From: Cellvibrionales bacterium UBA2618
Lineage (GTDB): Bacteria > Pseudomonadota > Gammaproteobacteria > Pseudomonadales > Porticoccaceae
DNA length: 49,684 nt
Direction: 5' to 3'
Assembly: GCA_002339165.1 (NCBI GenBank)
Contig: DDJS01000042.1
Span: 1-49,684 of the forward strand
The stretch's first letter is position 1. Each line of letters starts with the position of its first letter. The translations under genes and the position numbers were made by a program. The notes below the pieces were generated by a model that searched no databases, was not told the DNA's origin, and saw only the letters and a list, made by a program, of their open reading frames with translations. Positions 1 through 8,209 of this stretch are shown piece after piece.

Positions 1-242
1 CCGATATGACCATTCGTCTCGACCGTGCAGTCTTGGCCGGGAAAACTGTGCATTACGCAGTTGTCTTGAATATTACTGCCCTGATGCAAGTGGATACGAC
101 CGAAGTCGCCGCGCAATACGGCATTTGGGCCAACATAACACTGTGGGCCGATGATCACGTCGCCGATCAGCACTGCCGTAGGGTGAATGAAGGCATTGTC
201 GGCGACGACGGGAATAAGGTTTTCTATCGCATAGATGGGCAT
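1..242 (-). CDS. paaY: PaaY-like hexapeptide-repeat protein (gamma-carbonic anhydrase fold), cut by window edge
   Basis: On the minus strand an open frame starts at the ATG at 240-242 (MPIYAIENLIPVV...) and runs off the left edge, giving about 80 residues. It shows hexapeptide-type left-handed beta-helix repeats (HPTAVLIGDVIIGPQCYVGP) and the family motif NAVLRGDFGRI followed by GSNIQDNCVMHSFPG, which is typical of PaaY. PaaY is known as a thioesterase that relieves dead-end CoA intermediates of phenylacetate catabolism; the fold is shared with YrdA/CaiE. A GGTGA Shine-Dalgarno-like stretch lies just upstream of the ATG. The paa genes further right support the assignment. The C-terminal half lies outside the window, so YrdA-type family members cannot be fully excluded. 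Confidence 0.8.
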   Translation of the reverse strand, partial: MPIYAIENLIPVVADNAFIHPTAVLIGDVIIGPQCYVGPNAVLRGDFGRIHLHQGSNIQDNCVMHSFPGQDCTVETNGHI

Positions 243-382
243 GTGGATGTCACCGGTGATTTTTTGTGAAAGAAATAAATCTTCTGCGCGTTCATTTTAC
301 AGCCTAACGAAGTACTAAACACCTTTGGCGCATCAAATCGCTATTTTGAGTGATTGGCAATCGAGGTATTTGGCGCGACTGA

Positions 383-850
383 TCAGGTCAACGGGCGCTG
401 TTGTGGCGATTGCGCGCAGGGTTTTATTAGACGCTTGAGCATAGTTTGCAGTAGGGCAAATTCTTTTACACTGAATTCTGCGCTCAGATCGGTTTGGTAC
501 TGCTCGGCCGTTTTACGTAATTCGAGGTAGGCAGCACGACCGCTGACGGTTAATTGCAAAGTTTCTTGACGTCGGTCGTCGGCATTGCGCTGGCGTTTGA
601 TAAAACGTTTCTCAGCCAACTTATGCACCGCACGGCTAATTTTGGTTTTGTGTATTTTCCCCCGCACGCCGATATCACGCGCCGTCATTTGTCCAAAAAT
701 GCCGAGATGAAATAGTACCCGCCACTCGCCGCGCAGCATACCGTAGCGCTCTTGATAGACGCGTTGGAACGACAGGCTACTCGCCTCGGCCGCCTGATTT
801 AGCAGGTAGGGTAAAAATGCTTGCAGATCAAAATTGTTGGAGTCGGACAT
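383..850 (-). CDS. MarR-family transcriptional regulator divergent from hmgA
   Basis: The protein has about 155 residues from the ATG at 850 (MSDSNNFDLQAFLPYLL...). A longer upstream reading to 919 is open, but it would cover the palindrome at 871-888, so the shorter start is preferred. The winged-helix core is visible: GEWRVLFHLGIFGQMTARDIG, then KTKISRAVHKLAEKRFIKRQ and the wing residues NADDRRQETLQLT, a classic MarR beta-hairpin with DxR. It is divergent from the homogentisate operon with about 120 bp between starts, so it probably regulates that operon and responds to a pathway aromatic. The ligand and sign of regulation cannot be read from the sequence. The Pseudomonas homogentisate regulator HmgR is IclR-type, so this is a different solution. 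Confidence 0.85.
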   Translation of the reverse strand: MSDSNNFDLQAFLPYLLNQAAEASSLSFQRVYQERYGMLRGEWRVLFHLGIFGQMTARDIGVRGKIHKTKISRAVHKLAEKRFIKRQRNADDRRQETLQLTVSGRAAYLELRKTAEQYQTDLSAEFSVKEFALLQTMLKRLIKPCAQSPQQRPLT

Positions 851-870
851 AACCGTTGCTTGCGCCTTGT

Positions 871-888
871 TAGTTACAAAAGTAACTA
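871..888. promoter_or_regulatory. Perfect inverted repeat between marR and hmgA, candidate MarR operator
   Basis: TAGTTAC, a four-base AAAA spacer, then GTAACTA: a perfect 7-bp inverted repeat. It sits 20 bp upstream of the marR start and 80 bp upstream of the hmgA start. MarR dimers bind palindromes of this size, so autoregulation plus control of hmgA is the natural reading. This is inference from position and symmetry only. Confidence 0.6.
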
Positions 889-968
889 TTACACTAAGAC
901 GAAACCCATTCAAAGACAATATTTATTTTGCCGTCTTCGACATCAACCCGTGAAACGAGGTTCAATGA

Positions 969-2330
969 ATGACCCAGCAGGCAGATTCACCGCAGATAAT
1001 GGACACCAGTGACGTACAGCAATCGCCATTGCGCTACATGTCTGGATTCTGTAATGACTTTCAGACCGAGGCGCTACCAGATGCCTTGCCACAGGGCAGG
1101 AATAGCCCACAAAAATGCAATTATGGGCTCTATGCGGAGCAACTTTCAGGCAGCGCCTTTACCGCTCCCAGTGGCAGCAACGAGCGCACTTGGTGTTACC
1201 GCATCCGGCCCTCGGTCAGACACATGCAGGCTTTTGAGAGAGTTGAATTGCCCTATTGGCAAAGCGCACCGCGGATTGACCACAGTTTCATTAGTCTCGG
1301 CCAGTATCGTTGGGATCCCTTGCCGCATGCGGAGCAGGCGCTGACGTGGCTCACCGGCATGCGCACCATGACCACTGCAGGCGATATGAACACCCAGGTT
1401 GGCATGGCGAGCCACATTTATTTGGTCAACCATTCGATGCATGATGCGTATTTTTATTCAGCCGATTCAGAGCTTTTAGTGGTGCCTCAAGAGGGCCGAT
1501 TACGCTTTGTCACTGAGCTTGGGATTATCGATCTGGCACCTTCAGAGATTGGCATTATTCCGCGCGGACTCCTCTATCGGGTCGAAGTACTGGAGGGGCC
1601 TGCTCGGGGCTTTGTCTGTGAAAATTATGGACAAAAGTTCAATTTACCTGAGCGTGGCCCGATCGGTGCCAACTGTATGGCCAATAGGCGCGACTTTAAA
1701 GTGCCGGTAGCCGCATTTGAAGACCGCGATATAGCCTCCACGGTGACCGTCAAGTGGTGTGGCCAGTTCTATCAAACCGCGATTGACCATAGTCCGTTAG
1801 ACGTCGTGGCTTGGCACGGCAACTATGCGCCCTATAAGTATGACTTGAGCAGTTACTGCCCAATTGGCGCGGTCTTATTCGATCACCCGGACCCATCCAT
1901 TTTTACCGTACTGACTGCGCCGTCGGGGATCGAGGGGACGGCAAATATAGACTTTGTCCTGTTCAGTGACCGCTGGCTGGTGGCCGAAGACACCTTTCGC
2001 CCGCCCTGGTATCACCGCAATGTGATGTCGGAACTGATGGGTAATATCCGTGGTCAGTACGATGCAAAGCCTCAGGGTTTTGTGCCCGGCGGTATGAGTT
2101 TGCATAATATGATGCTCCCGCATGGGCCGGATAAAAATGCCTTTGAAGGTGCTTCGACGCAAGCATTAACCCCACAAAAGCTCGAAAACACCCTGTCGTT
2201 TATGTTTGAAACGCGCTTTCCCCAGCACCTGACCCGGTTTGCCGCAGAGGAAGCGCCATTGCAGGACGACTACAGCGGGTGTTGGCGTGACTTGGAAAAG
2301 AAATTTGATGGTACACCGGGTACCAAATGA
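969..2330 (+). CDS. hmgA: Homogentisate 1,2-dioxygenase
   Basis: The 453-residue protein has the full family length (about 430-450). HmgA is an Fe(II) enzyme that opens the homogentisate ring to maleylacetoacetate in the cytoplasm. The N-terminal signature YMSGFCNDFQTEALPDALPQGRNSPQ is a clear HmgA start. The iron ligands are visible as His and Glu in PPWYHRNVMSE and the later His in SLHNMMLPHGPD. The start at 969 has GAGG about ten bases upstream; an internal Met at residue 11 is a less likely start. It is the first gene of a plus-strand operon hmgA-fahA-MBL-mhaA-mhaB-maiA and lies opposite the MarR gene. Confidence 0.97.
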   Translation: MTQQADSPQIMDTSDVQQSPLRYMSGFCNDFQTEALPDALPQGRNSPQKCNYGLYAEQLSGSAFTAPSGSNERTWCYRIRPSVRHMQAFERVELPYWQSAPRIDHSFISLGQYRWDPLPHAEQALTWLTGMRTMTTAGDMNTQVGMASHIYLVNHSMHDAYFYSADSELLVVPQEGRLRFVTELGIIDLAPSEIGIIPRGLLYRVEVLEGPARGFVCENYGQKFNLPERGPIGANCMANRRDFKVPVAAFEDRDIASTVTVKWCGQFYQTAIDHSPLDVVAWHGNYAPYKYDLSSYCPIGAVLFDHPDPSIFTVLTAPSGIEGTANIDFVLFSDRWLVAEDTFRPPWYHRNVMSELMGNIRGQYDAKPQGFVPGGMSLHNMMLPHGPDKNAFEGASTQALTPQKLENTLSFMFETRFPQHLTRFAAEEAPLQDDYSGCWRDLEKKFDGTPGTK

Positions 2331-2374
2331 CGGTTCAATATATTGACGACTAACTCAAGCATTAGGAGGCTCCT

Positions 2375-3631
2375 ATGACATTGTTGCAAAGCTGGGTGAC
2401 CTCAGCGAACCATCCGGACTGTTCGTTCCCGCTGAATAATTTACCCTGTGGCGTATTTTCGATAGCCGATGATGAACCGCGTTGCGGCGTTGCCATCGGC
2501 GATATGATTCTCGATCTGCGCGCTTGCGAGCGGGCCGGTCTCGTAGATATCGGCGGCGCTGCGTTGTTTGACGAACCCCACTGGAACAAATTGATGGCTG
2601 AGGGCTATCGGGTCTGGAATGACTTGCGCGGGCGCTTGTTGGAACTTCTCGATGCCTCCAGTACCGCGCAAGGCGAACTCGAATGCCTACTGGTGGCGCA
2701 TTCTTCGGCGACGCTGCACCTGCCGTTTGAGGTCGCTGAGTACACCGATTTTTACGCTGGCAGGCATCATGCGACCAATGTCGGAACGATGTTTCGGGGT
2801 GCCGAAAATGCCTTGCCGCCAAACTGGCTACACATGCCGATCGGCTATAATGGGCGCGCGTCTTCGGTGGTGGTATCGGGTACCGACATTCGCCGTCCTT
2901 GGGGCCAACTCAAGGGTCCCAATGACAGTAAGCCTCGATTTGCGCCGAGCGCACGCTTCGATTTTGAGTTGGAACTGGGAGCCATCGTCGGCGTCGATAG
3001 TGACGTGCCGGTCGGCATCGATCGCGCGGATCAAATGATTTTTGGCTACGTGTTGTTAAACGATTGGTCCGCCAGGGATATTCAAGCTTGGGAATATCAG
3101 CCGCTGGGGCCGTTTCAAGCCAAGGCAACCGCCACCAGCGTCAGCCCGTGGATCGTTACCAAAGCGGCGTTGGAGCCCTTTCGCTGCGCTACCCCCGAGC
3201 GTGAATTTCCGTTGTTGGCACATCTTCGCGACACCACGCCTATGCTCTATGACATCGATCTGGCGGTTCAACTCGCGCCTGCAGATCGCTCGGCGACCAC
3301 CATCACGCGCACTAATTACCGCGAAATGTACTACTCCTCAGCTCAGCAACTAGCCCATCACAGCAGTTCTGGCTGTCCGATGCGAACGGGCGATTTACTT
3401 GGTTCTGGGACCATTTCAGGCGCCGAAAAATATCAGCGTGGTGCCCTGCTCGAGCTTAGTTGGGGCGGTGCCGAGCCGATTACGTTAGACAGCGGCGAGA
3501 GTCGCAGTTTTCTCGAGGATGGCGATAGCGTCGTGCTGACTGGAGCCGCCCATGGGGACGGCTACACTATTGGATTTGGCGATTGTACTGGGGCTGTTCT
3601 CTCGGCTGTCGACGATCCTTATCAACCTTAA
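2375..3631 (+). CDS. fahA: Fumarylacetoacetase
   Basis: The 418-residue protein matches FAH in length and motifs: an N-terminal SH3-like domain (LPCGVFSIADDEPRCGVAIGD), then the catalytic beta-roll with YTDFYAGRHHATNVGTMFR, ELELGAIVG and LLNDWSARDIQAWEYQPLGPFQAK, which carry the metal-binding Asp/Glu residues and catalytic His. It hydrolyses fumarylacetoacetate to fumarate and acetoacetate, the last step of homogentisate breakdown. A strong AGGAGG lies eight bases before the ATG. The gene follows hmgA by 44 bp and is read in the same direction. Confidence 0.97.
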   Translation: MTLLQSWVTSANHPDCSFPLNNLPCGVFSIADDEPRCGVAIGDMILDLRACERAGLVDIGGAALFDEPHWNKLMAEGYRVWNDLRGRLLELLDASSTAQGELECLLVAHSSATLHLPFEVAEYTDFYAGRHHATNVGTMFRGAENALPPNWLHMPIGYNGRASSVVVSGTDIRRPWGQLKGPNDSKPRFAPSARFDFELELGAIVGVDSDVPVGIDRADQMIFGYVLLNDWSARDIQAWEYQPLGPFQAKATATSVSPWIVTKAALEPFRCATPEREFPLLAHLRDTTPMLYDIDLAVQLAPADRSATTITRTNYREMYYSSAQQLAHHSSSGCPMRTGDLLGSGTISGAEKYQRGALLELSWGGAEPITLDSGESRSFLEDGDSVVLTGAAHGDGYTIGFGDCTGAVLSAVDDPYQP

Positions 3632-3644
3632 GGTAACCACTATT

Positions 3645-4595
3645 ATGAGCAAAGTCTTCGCATCACAAGGCGATATGTCAGAGAAAAAAATTAGCTTTAC
3701 CGAGGTCGGTGACGGCCTCTTTGCCTTTACTGCTGAGGGGGATCCCAACTCCGGCGTTATCATCGGTGATGACAGCGTCATGATTATCGAAGCGCAGGCG
3801 ACACCAAGATTGGCCAATAAAGTGATCGAAAAGGTTCGCGAGGTGACGGATAAACCGATTTCGCATTTAGTACTAACTCATTACCATGCGGTGCGGGTGC
3901 TTGGCGCCTCGGCGTTTGAGGCGCCGCAAATTATTATGAGCGATGCTGCCCGAGCGATGGTGGTGGAGCGCGGGCAGGAGGATTGGGATAGCGAATTTCA
4001 ACGTTTTCCGCGGTTGTTTGAAGGGCACGAAAGTATTCCCGGATTAACCTACCCGACGGATACCTTTAGCGATCGTATGACCGTCTATTTGGGTAAACGT
4101 CGCGTCGATCTAATGCATTTGGGGCGCGCGCACACTGCCGGCGATATCGTTATTCAGGTACCCGATCAAAATGTGATGTTTACCGGCGATATCGTCGAAT
4201 ACCGTAGCGCCTGTTACTGCGGCGATGGTTACTTTTCCAGTTGGGGCAAGACCCTCGATAACATCGCGGCGTTTGACGTCGATGCTATTGCCCCCGGTCG
4301 GGGTGATGCGCTAGTGGGTAAAGAAATGGTCGCGACGGCGATTGAGAGCACGCGGGATTTTGTCGCCAGTACTTATCGCCCAGCTGCGCGCGTTGCGGCT
4401 CGCAACGGGAGCCTCAAGGATGCGTGGGATGCGGTGCGCGATGAATGCGATGATAAATTTTCCGACTATGCGATCTATGAGCACTGCTTACCCTTTAACG
4501 TAGCGCGTGCCTATGACGAAGCCCGAGGCATCGAGACGCCGCGCATTTGGACCGCGCAGCGCGACCGAGAAATGTGGGACCAATTGCAGCCATGA
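3645..4595 (+). CDS. Metallo-beta-lactamase-fold protein with a degenerate HxHxDH site
   Basis: The protein is 316 residues from the ATG at 3645, chosen because AAGGTAACC precedes it; an open extension to 3552 overlaps fahA. The MBL fold is clear: VIIGDDSVMIIEAQ, THYHAVRVLG at about residues 78-87, HLGRAHTAGDIV, and FTGDIVE. Where active members have HxHxDH this one reads HYHAVR, so the Asp and third His (metal-site residues) are Val83 and Arg84. The later His and Asp are kept. It sits between fahA and a flavin monooxygenase. Its role in homogentisate catabolism is unknown to me; an altered-metal hydrolase or a binding protein are both possible. Confidence 0.85.
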   Translation: MSKVFASQGDMSEKKISFTEVGDGLFAFTAEGDPNSGVIIGDDSVMIIEAQATPRLANKVIEKVREVTDKPISHLVLTHYHAVRVLGASAFEAPQIIMSDAARAMVVERGQEDWDSEFQRFPRLFEGHESIPGLTYPTDTFSDRMTVYLGKRRVDLMHLGRAHTAGDIVIQVPDQNVMFTGDIVEYRSACYCGDGYFSSWGKTLDNIAAFDVDAIAPGRGDALVGKEMVATAIESTRDFVASTYRPAARVAARNGSLKDAWDAVRDECDDKFSDYAIYEHCLPFNVARAYDEARGIETPRIWTAQRDREMWDQLQP

Positions 4596-4629
4596 AGCTC
4601 ACCTCATTCGTAGTGTCCAGGCGCGCGAT

Positions 4630-6252
4630 GTGAATGCGGTCTTTGACGTGCCGCTGTACCCCTATCAGCGGCACGCTGATCAAAACGCGGCAGATCCGCA
4701 ACGCCATCAGGCGGTCATCGTCGGAGCCGGCCCAGTCGGCTTGGCGCTGGCCATTGATCTAGCGCAGCAGGGGATTGAAACCTTAGTCGTGGACGACAAC
4801 GACAGTGTTTCATCGGGTTCACGTGCGATCTGTTTTGCCAAACGTACGCTTGAGATCAGTGATCGATTGGGTGTTGGGCAGCAGTTGGTCGACAAGGGGG
4901 TAGAGTGGCATCTAGGCAAGGTTTTTTGCGATACCCGCAAAGTCTACGAATTTAACCTGTTGGCTGAAAGCGGTCACCGCAGACCAGCTTTTATCAACTT
5001 ACAACAGTACTATTTTGAGATGGCGATGCTCGAACGCGTTCGCGTGCTACAGCAACAGGGTGCGCCGTTGCAATTGCGCGGCGGCAACCAAGTTACCGCG
5101 GTGGTATCCGAGTCCGATTGTGTCCGCGTACAATTGACTACACCCGACGGTGCTTACGATCTAGAAGCCGATTGGCTGATTGCCTGCGACGGCGCCAATA
5201 GTCCGGTGCGGCATGCCTTGGGTCTCGACTTTGTCGGCCGCGTCTTCGAGGACAATTTTTTGATAGCGGATGTCGTCATGGATGCCAATTTTCCGATCGA
5301 GCGTTGGTTTTGGTTCGACCCGCCATTCAATCGCGGCCAGTCAGCGTTGTTGCACAAGCAACCGGACAATGTCTGGCGCATCGATTTGCAACTGGGTTGG
5401 GACATTGATCGCGACGCGGAGAAACAACCTGAAAAAGTCCGTCAGCGCCTCGAGGCGATGCTCGGCGGCGATATCGATTTTCAATTAGAGTGGGTATCTA
5501 TTTATACGTTTCAGTGCCGAAGAATGGAAAAATTTCGCCATGGGCGAGTTATTTTTGCCGGTGACAGCGCGCATCAGGTGAGTCCATTTGGGGCGCGTGG
5601 TGCCAACAGCGGGGTTCAGGATGCGGACAATCTCGGCTGGAAACTCAAGGCCGTTATCGATGGCAGTGCGCCCCGAGAACTGATCGATAGCTACGACAGC
5701 GAACGTATTTATGGGGCCGATGAAAACATCCGTAACTCGACGCAATCGACCGATTTTATCACTCCAAAATCGACCCTGAGTCGACTATTTCGCGATGCCG
5801 TTTTGGATCTTGCCGAGCATTATTCGTTTGCGCGCGGCTTGGTTAATTCTGGGCGTCTGAGCGTCCCCTGCGTGTACGACGACTCGCCATTAAATACGCC
5901 CGATGGGATGATCGACGGACCATCGCGCACGCGCCCCGGCGCACCTTGTCCAGATTTGGCCTTGAGCGATGGTTACTTGTTACAGCGTTTGGGTGGGAGT
6001 TTTACGTTGCTATTGTTAAATATTGATCGATCGACTGCGGTCGATGATATTGATGGCGCTTTAAAACGGCTAGTTTTGGACTCCAGTAAGGATTCGACAG
6101 GTGCCCTAAATGAACGCTATTTAGGGTCGGCCAAGCAAGCGGTCTACCTGATTCGACCCGATCAACACATTGCCGCGCGCTGGTCGACTTTTGAGCCAGA
6201 CGCAATTCGCCGAGCGCTTTCCAGAGCCCTAGCCGGAGGACCTGCGAGATGA
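4630..6252 (+). CDS. mhaA: FAD-dependent aromatic monooxygenase, probable 3-hydroxyphenylacetate 6-hydroxylase flavoprotein
   Basis: The PHBH/UbiH-type flavoprotein has VIVGAGPVGLALAIDLAQQG (FAD Rossmann motif) near its N terminus, WLIACDGANSPVR (DG motif) and the FAD-ribityl motif VIFAGDSAHQVSPFGARGANSG. I place the start at the GTG at 4630, giving 540 residues beginning with the conserved-looking FDVPLYPYQRH; the frame is open back to 4507 inside the previous gene, which is unlikely to be used. Its position in a homogentisate operon with a small DUF2783-type partner immediately downstream matches the Pseudomonas putida U mhaAB pair, which converts 3-hydroxyphenylacetate to homogentisate. 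The substrate is inferred from context; the family also takes other hydroxylated aromatic acids. Confidence 0.8.
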   Translation: MNAVFDVPLYPYQRHADQNAADPQRHQAVIVGAGPVGLALAIDLAQQGIETLVVDDNDSVSSGSRAICFAKRTLEISDRLGVGQQLVDKGVEWHLGKVFCDTRKVYEFNLLAESGHRRPAFINLQQYYFEMAMLERVRVLQQQGAPLQLRGGNQVTAVVSESDCVRVQLTTPDGAYDLEADWLIACDGANSPVRHALGLDFVGRVFEDNFLIADVVMDANFPIERWFWFDPPFNRGQSALLHKQPDNVWRIDLQLGWDIDRDAEKQPEKVRQRLEAMLGGDIDFQLEWVSIYTFQCRRMEKFRHGRVIFAGDSAHQVSPFGARGANSGVQDADNLGWKLKAVIDGSAPRELIDSYDSERIYGADENIRNSTQSTDFITPKSTLSRLFRDAVLDLAEHYSFARGLVNSGRLSVPCVYDDSPLNTPDGMIDGPSRTRPGAPCPDLALSDGYLLQRLGGSFTLLLLNIDRSTAVDDIDGALKRLVLDSSKDSTGALNERYLGSAKQAVYLIRPDQHIAARWSTFEPDAIRRALSRALAGGPAR

Positions 6253-6455
6253 CTTTGATTTTAAGCCCTAACATGACCCAACCAGACCCATTTTATGCGG
6301 CCTTGCTGTCGGCCCATGAGGGTCTCAGTGATGCCGAAAGTCAGTCTTACAATGCTCGACTTGTGCTCATTTTGGCCAACCATATTGGCGATTTTAAGGT
6401 GTTGTCGCAAGTGCTCGATGCCGCCAAGGTAGGCTCTCTAGGTGACGATTCATGA
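6249..6455 (+). CDS. mhaB: Small DUF2783-like protein, probable coupling protein of the monooxygenase
   Basis: This 68-residue protein overlaps the mhaA stop by four bases (ATGA) and the maiA start by four, so it is translationally coupled on both sides; GGAGGA precedes the ATG. The sequence (PDPFYAALLSAHEGLSDAESQSYNARLVLILANHIGD) is a compact, mostly helical domain of the DUF2783 type. In P. putida U a small protein, MhaB, is needed with MhaA for 3-hydroxyphenylacetate hydroxylation; size and position fit. The assignment is by family memory and context, without a catalytic motif to check. Confidence 0.7.
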   Translation: MTLILSPNMTQPDPFYAALLSAHEGLSDAESQSYNARLVLILANHIGDFKVLSQVLDAAKVGSLGDDS

Positions 6456-7099
6456 GTGATACGGTGCTCTATGATTACTGGCGGTCCTCTGCCAGTTACC
6501 GTGTACGTATAGCACTGAACCTCGGAAATACGCCCTATCGCTCGCTGAGTATCGATCTGGTTAGTGGTCAACATCGGCTGCCGGATCACCTATCCCGCAA
6601 TCCACAGGGTTTTGTACCGGTGTTAGATATCGATGGTCAGCGGCTGACCCAGTCATTGGCCATTTTAGAGTACCTCGACGAGACGCGTGATCTTGGTTTA
6701 CTGCCTCAGGATGCCATGGCGCGCGCTAGAGTGCGCGCGTTGGCGCAGCTGTTGGCGGTCGATGTACACCCGGTATGCAATCTTTCGGTGGTTCGATACG
6801 CGATCGATCAGATGGCCGATGAAAGTTTGCGTGATCGTTGGATGGGGCGTTTTATCGGCGCTGGTTTGACTGCCTTTGAAGCGACCTTAGGGAACTTTGA
6901 AAGCGCGCGGTTTTGTACAGGGATGACACCGAGTTTGGCGGATATTTGCCTCATCCCGCAGTTGTACAATGCGCGCAGATGGCAAGTTGATTATAGTCAA
7001 CTTGCCAAAATTTGCGCTGTCGAAAAGGCCTGTAAAAGTCATCCAGCCTTTATTGCGGGCCACCCCGATCAAGCCCGGTCGTCGCCTGTAAACGGTTGA
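6452..7099 (+). CDS. maiA: Maleylacetoacetate isomerase (zeta-class GST fold)
   Basis: The 215-residue protein shows the zeta-GST start LYDYWRSSASYRVRIALNL with the SSxxxR glutathione site, then NPQGFVPVLDIDG and QSLAILEYLDE of the thioredoxin-like domain, followed by an all-helical C-terminal half with TPSLADICLIPQLYNARR. It isomerises maleylacetoacetate to fumarylacetoacetate using glutathione, between HmgA and FahA. It overlaps mhaB by four bases and ends the operon; a palindromic terminator follows immediately. Confidence 0.95.
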   Translation: MSDTVLYDYWRSSASYRVRIALNLGNTPYRSLSIDLVSGQHRLPDHLSRNPQGFVPVLDIDGQRLTQSLAILEYLDETRDLGLLPQDAMARARVRALAQLLAVDVHPVCNLSVVRYAIDQMADESLRDRWMGRFIGAGLTAFEATLGNFESARFCTGMTPSLADICLIPQLYNARRWQVDYSQLAKICAVEKACKSHPAFIAGHPDQARSSPVNG

Positions 7100-7102
7100 T
7101 TA

Positions 7103-7130
7103 AATCCGCTAGCTAGCGGATTATTTTTGG
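7103..7130 (+). terminator. Rho-independent terminator of the homogentisate operon
   Basis: A perfect 20-bp palindrome at 7103-7122 (arms AATCCGCTAG and CTAGCGGATT, no spacer bases) is followed by ATTTTT. It begins four bases after the maiA stop. Its right end overlaps the stop codon of the convergent paaE gene at 7121-7123, so the two operons meet back to back. Confidence 0.75.
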
Positions 7131-8200
7131 TCGTAATCGATGGTCACCCGATCGCTGACCGGGTGTGCTTGGCAGGTGAGAATAAAGCCTGCGGCGACCT
7201 CTTCATCACTCAGAGAATAGTTGAGATCCATCTCCACCTCGCCCTCCATTACTTTGGCTTTACAGGTCGAACAAACGCCGCCTTTGCAGGCAAAAGGTAA
7301 GTCCCGGCGGATTTTTAGCGCGGCATCAAGCACAGTTTCGCCGCCGCGAGCCAAATTTAACTGGGTTCCCTTACCATCGATCATGACCAACACTTGACTG
7401 ATATGTTGCTGTTCAGCTTGGCTGACCGATTGTTTGGTCTTTCGAACGAGATTTTTGAGGTCGTCCGGCGCGCCAAAAAGCTCGCTGTGGACATGCTTTT
7501 TCTCGACACCGGCATCGATAAAGGCGTCTTTGGCGGACATCACCATCTCGAATGGGCCGCACAAAAATACATCATCAATGTCATTGGCATCGATCAGTAA
7601 ATCGAGAAAGCGATCTATCTTTTGCCCATCGATGCGGCCAGTGAGCAGCTCTGCGTTTTGTATCTCGCGACTCAATACATGGAATACTTGCAGTCGTTGT
7701 GGGTAGCGGTTTTTTAGTGCCTCGATATCCTCTAAAAACATAATAGTGTCAGTGCTTTGATTACCATAAATCAACGTAAAATGGCTCGCCGATTCAGTCT
7801 CTAAAGTGGTTTTTAAAATGGATAAAATCGGGGTTATTCCACTCCCAGCAGCCACGCCGACGAAGTTGCGCTGCGCGTTGGGATCGAGCTCGACAAAAAA
7901 ATTCCCAGTCGGCGGCAATACATCCAATTTATCGCCGACCTTTAGTTGGCTGTTGGCCCAACCGGAAAACACGCCATTCTCAACGTGTTTGATACCGACC
8001 CGCAGTTCAGAGTCATCGACGCTGCTGCAGATCGAATAACTACGGCGCACTTCTGCGCCATTCAGACGCTTAACAAAGGTTAGATTTTGACCCTGCTTAT
8101 AGCGGTATTTTGCGCGCAGTTCTTCGGCTACCTGCACGGCGACGATAACGGAGTCTCGTGTCGCCTCGACAACACGTGTAACAATTGCTTCATCAACCAT
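7121..8200 (-). CDS. paaE: Phenylacetyl-CoA 1,2-epoxidase, reductase subunit
   Basis: The 359-residue protein has an N-terminal FAD-binding domain (RRSYSICSS), an NAD(P) domain (GVAAGSGITPILSILKT and DDVFLCGPFEM), and a C-terminal plant-type 2Fe-2S ferredoxin domain (CKGGVCSTCKAKV with a fourth Cys in LTCQAHP). PaaE passes electrons from NAD(P)H to the diiron PaaABC oxygenase. It is the last gene of the minus-strand operon paaZABCDE and lies nine bases after paaD. Confidence 0.96.
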   Translation of the reverse strand: MVDEAIVTRVVEATRDSVIVAVQVAEELRAKYRYKQGQNLTFVKRLNGAEVRRSYSICSSVDDSELRVGIKHVENGVFSGWANSQLKVGDKLDVLPPTGNFFVELDPNAQRNFVGVAAGSGITPILSILKTTLETESASHFTLIYGNQSTDTIMFLEDIEALKNRYPQRLQVFHVLSREIQNAELLTGRIDGQKIDRFLDLLIDANDIDDVFLCGPFEMVMSAKDAFIDAGVEKKHVHSELFGAPDDLKNLVRKTKQSVSQAEQQHISQVLVMIDGKGTQLNLARGGETVLDAALKIRRDLPFACKGGVCSTCKAKVMEGEVEMDLNYSLSDEEVAAGFILTCQAHPVSDRVTIDYDQK

Positions 8201-8209
8201 GGGATGCGC

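Noticed and set aside
6..269. Plus-strand 87-residue frame at the left edge
   Set aside because: It is antisense to the hexapeptide-repeat gene on the minus strand, whose motifs are clear, and has no family of its own.
2373..2822. 149-residue minus-strand frame inside fahA
   Set aside because: Arg- and Pro-rich antisense shadow of a complete fahA gene with no start signal.
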